From the NCBI GenBank assembly GCA_026708325.1, contig JAPOVC010000029.1, positions 1-64,000 of the forward strand: a stretch of 64,000 nt of DNA, in the 5' to 3' direction. Positions 58,389-64,000 of this stretch are shown one piece after another. The stretch is from Anaerolineaceae bacterium. GTDB lineage: Bacteria; Chloroflexota; Anaerolineae; Aggregatilineales; Phototrophicaceae. Each line of letters opens with the position of its first letter. Position 1 is the stretch's first letter. The notes below the pieces were generated by a model. The model ran no database searches. It was not told the DNA's origin and worked only from the letters and a program-made list of their open reading frames with translations. A program made the position numbers and the translations under genes.

Positions 58389-59669
58389 TCAAGCGCTGTC
58401 CCCGGCATCGCCGCCGGTCTCTTGAGCGAGGTCCGCGGCGCTGATGGTGACGTCGATGCCGGAAGGCAGAACGGAGATGTTCTCAATGTCGTCGGTGTCG
58501 AGACTGTGGCTGACGTCAGGGACGACGGAATGGCTGCCTTCACCCAGTTCCTGCAGGTCGACCAGCACGTGCAGGTCGGTAGCGCTCATGTTTTCCAGCG
58601 CAATCAGCGCGCCCGTGATCAGCACCGTCACCGTCTCGGGCGACAGACTGGCGATGCGGTCCTCCGCCAGGCCGATGTACTCGACGGCGGTCTGATCAAA
58701 CTGACGACTGGTGAGCAGGGGCGTGATGCCGATGGAGACCGTGATCCCCTGGCCGCCAAAAACAAACAGGTCTTCTTCGCCGGTAATGACGTGGGTCTGC
58801 ACGACGAAGCTGTTGTTGCGACCCTCCAGACTGACCGCCTCGGTGAAAAGCGTGTCCGGCGCGTTGTCCAGCGCTTCCGGTTCCCCGCTGACCAGAACGA
58901 CCTGCGGATTGTAGGCGACCGAACTCAGCGTATAGCCTTCCGGCAGGGTGTCCGCCAAAATGTTTGGCTGGACGCTGATCTGACGGATATCGGAGCGGGT
59001 GCGGACCGGCACGTCGATTTGCATCATGGCCGGCGCCAACGTGACTCCTGTGACGACGTCGCCGTCGGCGTTGACCGCCTGCAGGCGCAACTCGTCGCGA
59101 AAATCGTTGCGTCGTTGCGAAAGGTTGAGGGCCAGTCGGGCCGCAATCACTTCCTCGGCAAGGTGCTGTGGGCCGCTGACCATGACGCTGCCGGCCATTG
59201 GCTGCGGGCCTCCCTCGCCGATTTCGAAGCCGCGCGGCAGAGGGAGGGTCACCTCCACGCTGACCGGCACTTCCCTTTGCAGCAGGGGCTCGAGATGCAC
59301 GAAAATGGAGCGGGGAGCGGTATCGGGAATGGCGTTGCGGGTCACGCTGGTCTGCAGGGTCACACTGTGTTCGCCTGGGCCCAGGCCATGAAGGCTGGCC
59401 TGTACCACTATGTCATCCAGCACAAGGCGGGAAAGCGTGGTCTGCGGGGCGCGCACAGTCACGGTTGCCGATTCCCGGCTTTGGCTGGTGAGGATCAGGC
59501 CGTCGGTTTCCGTGAAGAGAATCGGCACGTTGCGAAAGATTCGCTCGTTGACCGGATCACGCTCCAGTGTGGCGATGAACCAGACGCAAAAGGCAAGAAA
59601 GATGGAGGTCAGGAACCAGACAAGGTTCCGGCTTGTCGTCGCCCGCGCGGGCGCAGGCGTCTGGCTCAT
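58389..59669 (-). CDS. YbbR-domain protein, CdaR-like
   Basis: A 426-residue protein with one N-terminal membrane helix (LVWFLTSIFLAFCVWFIATL) and repeated YbbR domains outside (about 45-410), with the typical VQPNILADTLPEGYTLSSV and QEVPV-like boxes. CdaR proteins bind and regulate the c-di-AMP synthase CdaA; here the gene directly follows cdaA with an ATGA overlap, as in Firmicutes. The second cell-wall-linked partner gene, glmM, is not adjacent. Confidence 0.88.
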   Translation of the reverse strand: MSQTPAPARATTSRNLVWFLTSIFLAFCVWFIATLERDPVNERIFRNVPILFTETDGLILTSQSRESATVTVRAPQTTLSRLVLDDIVVQASLHGLGPGEHSVTLQTSVTRNAIPDTAPRSIFVHLEPLLQREVPVSVEVTLPLPRGFEIGEGGPQPMAGSVMVSGPQHLAEEVIAARLALNLSQRRNDFRDELRLQAVNADGDVVTGVTLAPAMMQIDVPVRTRSDIRQISVQPNILADTLPEGYTLSSVAYNPQVVLVSGEPEALDNAPDTLFTEAVSLEGRNNSFVVQTHVITGEEDLFVFGGQGITVSIGITPLLTSRQFDQTAVEYIGLAEDRIASLSPETVTVLITGALIALENMSATDLHVLVDLQELGEGSHSVVPDVSHSLDTDDIENISVLPSGIDVTISAADLAQETGGDAGDSA

Positions 59670-60535
59670 GAAGAGGTTTCGCGCCGCGCCCGTCGCGGCC
59701 AGCCGGGCGTTGGCAGGCGAGCGCCGAGCCAGTCCGGCAGCAGGCGTGTTACGGGTTGGTCCGTGGCGTAGATGGCGCCCAGCACGGTGTTGAGACGATG
59801 GCCGTCCATGCGACCGGAAATGCGACCGCCATCGGTCATGGTTATCCGGCCGGTCTCCTCCGAGATGACGACCGTGATGGCATCGCTGACTTCACTGATG
59901 CCCAGGGCGGCGCGATGTCGCATGCCAAGCGTGGGGTTGTTGAGGTTGCGACTGGCCGAGAGGGGCAAAACGACGGCCGCGGCGGCGATGCGGCCCCGCT
60001 TGTCGACGATGACGGCGCCGTCATGCAATTCGGTGCGGGGCCAGAACAGGGTCAGCAACAACTGGGAGCTCAGTTCACTGTCCAGCTGAATGCCGGTGCG
60101 CACGTATTCGTCAAGGTTGCTGTCCCGCTGCAGGACTATGAGTCCGCCATGACGGCGCTCGGCCAGTAGATCGACGGCGACGCTGATCTCGTCGATGATG
60201 TGATGCCGGAAGGAGGCGCTGCTGCCGCGGCCGCGGCTAAATATGCCGGCGCGGCCGAGCTGCTCCAGGCCGCGGCGCAATTCCGGCTGAAAGACGACCG
60301 GCAGGGCGATCGCCAGCAGGGGCAGGCCGAGCCCGATCAGCCAGCTCAGGGCTGTCAGGTCGAAGACGCGGGTGACGAACAACATGCCCAGCACGACCAG
60401 GGCGACGCCCCGCAGCAGGGCGATGGCAGTGGCGCGGATGAAAAAGCTGAGCGTAAAGAAGACCAGGCCAACCAGCAGGATGTCCACCAGGGCCCTTGCA
60501 TTCAGATTGTCGAAGACCCACAGCAGTTCCTGCAT
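59666..60535 (-). CDS. cdaA: Diadenylate cyclase CdaA
   Basis: Makes c-di-AMP, which controls potassium and osmotic balance. A 289-residue protein with three N-terminal membrane helices (about 14-80) and a DisA_N catalytic domain with the DGAVIV motif (in TELHDGAVIVDKRG) and MRHRAALGISE (the RHR motif). It lies 42 nt after argF and overlaps the CdaR-like gene. The C-terminal tail is basic. Confidence 0.94.
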   Translation of the reverse strand: MQELLWVFDNLNARALVDILLVGLVFFTLSFFIRATAIALLRGVALVVLGMLFVTRVFDLTALSWLIGLGLPLLAIALPVVFQPELRRGLEQLGRAGIFSRGRGSSASFRHHIIDEISVAVDLLAERRHGGLIVLQRDSNLDEYVRTGIQLDSELSSQLLLTLFWPRTELHDGAVIVDKRGRIAAAAVVLPLSASRNLNNPTLGMRHRAALGISEVSDAITVVISEETGRITMTDGGRISGRMDGHRLNTVLGAIYATDQPVTRLLPDWLGARLPTPGWPRRARRETSS

Positions 60536-60576
60536 GGTCGTCTACCCCTGGGCGGTGCAGCGCCCCTGGCCCTGTC

Positions 60577-61506
60577 TCAGACCGTGCTGCGCGTTCCCAT
60601 CAAATCGACCAGGACGGCCTTTTGGGCGTGCAGACGATTAGCCGCCTGCGGGAAAATGAGGGACCTGTCGCTGTCGGCCACCTCGTCGGTGATCTCCTTG
60701 CCGCGGTAGGCGGGCAGATCGTGCATGACGACGGCCTGTGAAGGCGCCCTGGCGAGCAGCGCCGCATTGAGTTGCCAGGGGCGAAAGACTTGCCTTCGTT
60801 CGGCGGCCTCCTCTTCCTGACCCATGCTGACCCAGGTGTCGGTGTAGAGAATGTCCGCTCCGGCGACGGCGTGATCGGGATTGGACTGCAGGCAGATGTC
60901 AATGCGGGGGTTGATTTTTTCCGCGTCGGCCAGCACTTCCTCGTCCAGGGCGTAGCCCTCCGGCGAACTTACGGTGAAGTCCAGCCCGAAGTGGGCGCAG
61001 GCCAGCGCCAGCGAGGCGGCGATGTTGTTGCCATCGCCAAGGTAACAGAGTCGCAGGCCTTCCGTCCGGCCAAAATGCTCGCTGACGGTCAGCATGTCGG
61101 AGAGCGCTTGACATGGATGCCGGTCGTCGCTGAGGCCGTTGATGACCGGCACGCTGGCCCAGGCCGCCAGGTCAACGACGTCCTGGTGGTCGTAGACCCG
61201 CGCCATGATTCCCTGCACCATGCCGGAAAGCACGCGCGCCACGTCCGCGACGCTTTCACGCTTCCCCAGGCCGACTTCTTCCTCACCCAGCATGATGGCG
61301 TGGCCGCCGAGGTGGTTCATGCCGACTTCGAAGGAGACCCTCGTGCGCAGCGATGCCTTCTGAAAGATCATGCCCAGGGTCTGTCCCGCCAGCAGATGCC
61401 GGTTGCCGCCGTCGCGCCATTCGCTCTTGAGTTCCACTGCCAGCCGCAGCAAGCGCTGCAGGTCGGCCGAGCTCCATTCAGCAAGGTCGAGAAAGTCACG
61501 GGGCAT
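60577..61506 (-). CDS. argF: Ornithine carbamoyltransferase
   Basis: Makes citrulline from ornithine and carbamoyl phosphate in arginine synthesis. 309 residues. The carbamoyl-phosphate loop is FQKASLRTRVSFE (SLRTR in place of STRTR, a known variation), HPCQALSDMLT follows, and the ornithine loop is DTWVSMG. The normal HCLP motif reads HDLPAYRG, so the ornithine-side Cys is Asp here. The rest is ordinary. ATG 61506 is preferred over an upstream in-frame codon; an AGGA is about 10 nt upstream. Other arg genes are absent nearby. Confidence 0.88.
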   Translation of the reverse strand: MPRDFLDLAEWSSADLQRLLRLAVELKSEWRDGGNRHLLAGQTLGMIFQKASLRTRVSFEVGMNHLGGHAIMLGEEEVGLGKRESVADVARVLSGMVQGIMARVYDHQDVVDLAAWASVPVINGLSDDRHPCQALSDMLTVSEHFGRTEGLRLCYLGDGNNIAASLALACAHFGLDFTVSSPEGYALDEEVLADAEKINPRIDICLQSNPDHAVAGADILYTDTWVSMGQEEEAAERRQVFRPWQLNAALLARAPSQAVVMHDLPAYRGKEITDEVADSDRSLIFPQAANRLHAQKAVLVDLMGTRSTV

Positions 61507-61546
61507 GGCGGGAAATTCCTGAAATGCGGTCTGAAATGACAATCCA

Positions 61547-61575
61547 AGTATAGCGTCAGCCGGTGGCCCTGCCAG
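61547..61575 (-). promoter_or_regulatory. Promoter of argF-cdaA
   Basis: On the minus strand: CTGGCA (61575-61570), a 17-bp spacer, TATACT (61552-61547), in the gap after polA. The -35 is moderate and the -10 good. No ARG box was recognised. Confidence 0.45.
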
Positions 61576-61581
61576 GCGGGT

Positions 61582-64000
61582 CTAGAGGGGCAGGGGCTGC
61601 ATGTCACGCCAGTTGAGACCGACTTCCGCATTGGCGCGCAGAGGCGCTTTCAGTTCAACCGCCGCTTCCATGACCTCGACGACGAGTCGTCCGGTCTCTG
61701 CCAGTTGCTCATTCGGGACTTCGAGCACCAGCTCGTCGTGCACCTGCAGGATCATGCGGGCGTCAAGCTTGTTGGCGGCCAGGGCCGCGTGCACGTCCAG
61801 CATGGCGCGTTTCATGATCTCGGCAGCGCTGCCCTGGATGGGCAGGTTGATGGCCACGCGTTCCGCGCGGCTGACGGCGACGGCGTTGCTGCGACTGGCG
61901 TTGAGCAGGACGGGAAACTCGTGGCGCCGGCCGAAGAGCGTGGTAAGCGGGCCCTGTCGCGCCTGCTGCTTTGTCGCATCGATCCAGTCCCTGACGCGGG
62001 GCATACGACCAAAGTAGTCCGCAATGAATTCCCGGGCCTGCTTCACACTCATGTCGCTGTCACTGGCCAGTCCAAAGGCGCCCATCCCGTACATGAGGCC
62101 GAAATTGACGCGTTTGGCAAAGTCGCGTTCCTGGTAGCTGACTTCCTCGAGCGGGATGGCAAATACGGTCGCGGCAGTGACCGAGTGGATGTCCTGTTCC
62201 TGCTGAAAAGCCTCCAGCAAGGTGGGGTCTTCGCAAAAATGCGCCATGACGCGCAGTTCGATCTGGTTGTAATCCACCGACAACAGTTGCGATCCGTCCT
62301 GCGGGACGAAGGCCCGCCGGACCTCCCGGCCGGGTTCGGTGCGGATGGGGATGTTTTGCAAATTCGGATTGTTGCTGCTGATGCGGCCGGTGCTGGTGCC
62401 CGTCTGGTTGTAACTGGTATGCAGGCGGCCGGTGTGCGAGTTGATGAGGTCCGGCAGCGAATCGACGTAGGTGCCCTTGAGTTTGCCGAGTTCGCGATGC
62501 TCGCTGATGTGGCCGATGATTTCGTGAAAGGGACGCAGTTTCTCCAGCGTCTCGGCATTTGTGGAGAAGCCGTGCGTGGTGCGGCGCAGGTTGTTCGTTG
62601 GCAGGCCCAGCTTGCCGAAGAGCACGTCGTTGAGTTGGCGCGGGCTGTTGATGTTAAAGGCGCCGTAGCCACCGGACAGGCCGTAAATGGTCTCCTCAAG
62701 TTCCCGCAGGCGTTCTCCCAGCGAATGCGACAGCTGCTGCAGGTGCTGCGTATCCAGCACGACGCCGGCGCGTTCCAGGTCGGCGATCACCGGCACCAGC
62801 GGCAGCTCCAGTGTGGTGAACACCTCGTTGAGCGCCAAGTTCACCTCCATGCGCGGCCGCAGATGGTCCACGGCGCGCCAGGTGATGGCGCCGTCGGCGG
62901 CGGCATAGGGTGCGGCGTTGTCGATTTCCACCTCGGCCATGCTGATCTGCTTGCGCCCTGTGCCCAGCAGTTCGCTGATTTCGGTCATTTCAACCGGCGG
63001 TTCCAGGACGAAGCGGGCGAAGTTCTTCAGGCCCAGGAATTTGGACGAGGTATCGAAGAGCCATTGCGCCAGCATGGTGTCGAAGGCGACGGGCGTCACG
63101 TCGATGCCATAACGCTGCAGCACGACCAGGTCGTAGGCGGCGTTGTGGGCATACTTGGGGATGTCGGGGTCCGTCAGCGGGCCGCGCAGGGCGTCGAGCA
63201 CACGCTGCAGGGGCAACTGCTGGCCGCGGGAATGCCCGACCGGGACGTACCAGCCGCGGTCACCGTCCACGGCCAGGGCGATGCCGACCAGATCACAGGA
63301 CATCTGGTCGACGCTGGTGGTCTCGACGTCCCAGACGATGCCCCCGGCCGACTCAAGCGCGGCCACCATGTCCGTCAGGTCAGCCTCGTCGTTCACCAGG
63401 ACAGTCTCGACGTCGTCCACCGCCTGCAGGACGGTGGTGGCCGCAGCCGTCTCTTCGGGGGCAAACATGCCGATTTGGGAGAAGTCCTTCAGGCGATCGC
63501 TGAGGCTGCGGAATTCCAGGGTGCGCATCAGCTCCTGCACCTGGTTGAGATCGAAATCGTGCGCGACGCAGTAGTCCAGCGAGAGGGACAGCGGGACGTC
63601 GCGTTTGATCATCGCCAGTTCGCGGCTGATGCGGGCCATGTCAGTGCCCGCTTCCAGCCTCTTGCGCATGGCGCCGCGGACATCTTCGATGTGTTCATAC
63701 ACGCCGGCAATCGATTCGAATTGTTGCAGCAGTGTAGTGCCGGACTTTTCGCCGATGCCCTTGACGCCAGGGATGTTGTCGGAACTGTCTCCCATCAGGC
63801 CTTTCAACTCGACCAGTTGCCAGGGCTCCAGACCGTAGTGATCACGGAAGGCCTGCAGGGTCCAGATGACGTCCTTCTGGCCGCGACGCCCGGGCAGTTG
63901 AACGCGGACGCGCTCCGACAGCAATTGCAGGATGTCGCGGTCGCCGGTGATGATGAGGACGTCGAGGTCCTTATCCGCGACGAGGCGCACGACGGTGCCG
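61582..64000 (-). CDS. polA: DNA polymerase I, 5' end outside the window
   Basis: Repair and Okazaki-fragment polymerase. About 806 C-terminal residues are visible; the frame is open to the window edge, so the first ~100 residues are missing. Present are part of the 5'-nuclease domain (TGDRDILQLL, GDSSDNIPGVKGIGEKS), a 3'-5' exonuclease domain with active residues (WDVETTS for Exo I, HNAAYDLVVL, and AAADGAITW for Exo III, so proofreading should work), and the polymerase domain: motif A LLSVDYNQIELRVMAH, motif B RDFAKRVNFGLMYGMGAFG, motif C LQVHDELVLEV. It ends 75 nt before argF. Confidence 0.96.
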   Translation of the reverse strand, partial: GTVVRLVADKDLDVLIITGDRDILQLLSERVRVQLPGRRGQKDVIWTLQAFRDHYGLEPWQLVELKGLMGDSSDNIPGVKGIGEKSGTTLLQQFESIAGVYEHIEDVRGAMRKRLEAGTDMARISRELAMIKRDVPLSLSLDYCVAHDFDLNQVQELMRTLEFRSLSDRLKDFSQIGMFAPEETAAATTVLQAVDDVETVLVNDEADLTDMVAALESAGGIVWDVETTSVDQMSCDLVGIALAVDGDRGWYVPVGHSRGQQLPLQRVLDALRGPLTDPDIPKYAHNAAYDLVVLQRYGIDVTPVAFDTMLAQWLFDTSSKFLGLKNFARFVLEPPVEMTEISELLGTGRKQISMAEVEIDNAAPYAAADGAITWRAVDHLRPRMEVNLALNEVFTTLELPLVPVIADLERAGVVLDTQHLQQLSHSLGERLRELEETIYGLSGGYGAFNINSPRQLNDVLFGKLGLPTNNLRRTTHGFSTNAETLEKLRPFHEIIGHISEHRELGKLKGTYVDSLPDLINSHTGRLHTSYNQTGTSTGRISSNNPNLQNIPIRTEPGREVRRAFVPQDGSQLLSVDYNQIELRVMAHFCEDPTLLEAFQQEQDIHSVTAATVFAIPLEEVSYQERDFAKRVNFGLMYGMGAFGLASDSDMSVKQAREFIADYFGRMPRVRDWIDATKQQARQGPLTTLFGRRHEFPVLLNASRSNAVAVSRAERVAINLPIQGSAAEIMKRAMLDVHAALAANKLDARMILQVHDELVLEVPNEQLAETGRLVVEVMEAAVELKAPLRANAEVGLNWRDMQPLPL

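Overview
The window reads as a GC-rich, compact bacterial chromosome segment. It carries rod-shape genes (mreBCD, mrdA, rodA), minCDE, a c-di-AMP synthase with its YbbR partner, Thr/Pro-rich lipoproteins with SH3 or LysM domains, GlnRS beside GluRS, and several sulfatases with LplABC/MalFG-type sugar importers. The best guess is a member of Chloroflexota (Anaerolineae-like). This is inferred from gene content and style; no rRNA gene is present to confirm it. There is no phage, insertion sequence or CRISPR array. Gene packing is tight, with ATGA, TGATG and GTGA overlaps and tail-to-tail stop codons that share CTAG or CTAA.

Layout. 1-1755: 3' part of addA. 1752-6170 (minus): sulfatase, mgsA, a GT4 glycosyltransferase, a c-type cytochrome and a hydroxypyruvate-isomerase-like enzyme. 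6272-10671 (plus): TPR protein, miaB, an SH3/CARDB lipoprotein and an unknown protein. 10668-17539 (minus): methyltransferase, phosphohexomutase, a Clp-like ATPase with a decayed first AAA module, an orphan response regulator and tilS. 17638-26703 (plus): mreB-mreC-mreD-mrdA-membrane protein-minC-minD-minE-rodA, a complete elongation and division-site module. 26743-30267: gltX, tRNA-Gln(CTG), tRNA-Gln(TTG), glnS, a glutamate/glutamine charging block. 30301-36263: membrane protein, AlbA_2/HATPase protein, rplS, LysM lipoprotein, crcB-uppP and an MFS exporter. 36260-38528 (minus): sugar-kinase-like protein and an enolase paralogue with altered catalytic residues. 38797-42759 (plus): MalFG-type importer with binding protein.

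42815-54330 (minus) is the most distinctive part. One operon, starting from a strong promoter (TTGACA, 17 bp, TAGCAT), encodes a binding protein, an iduronate-2-sulfatase-like sulfatase, two LplBC-type permeases, a DapA/NanA-family aldolase, a BNR-repeat protein, a second sulfatase, a GH33 sialidase and a third sulfatase. None of the hydrolases has a visible signal peptide. The likely scheme is import of sulfated, perhaps sialylated, oligosaccharides followed by desulfation and cleavage inside the cell.

54364-64000 (minus): tRNA-Glu, class II aldolase, DsbA-like protein, lepB, der, cdaR-like, cdaA, argF and most of polA.

A recurring signal is an extended -10 promoter close to TGCTATAAT in front of many transcription units. 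It was used here to define operons and some start codons.
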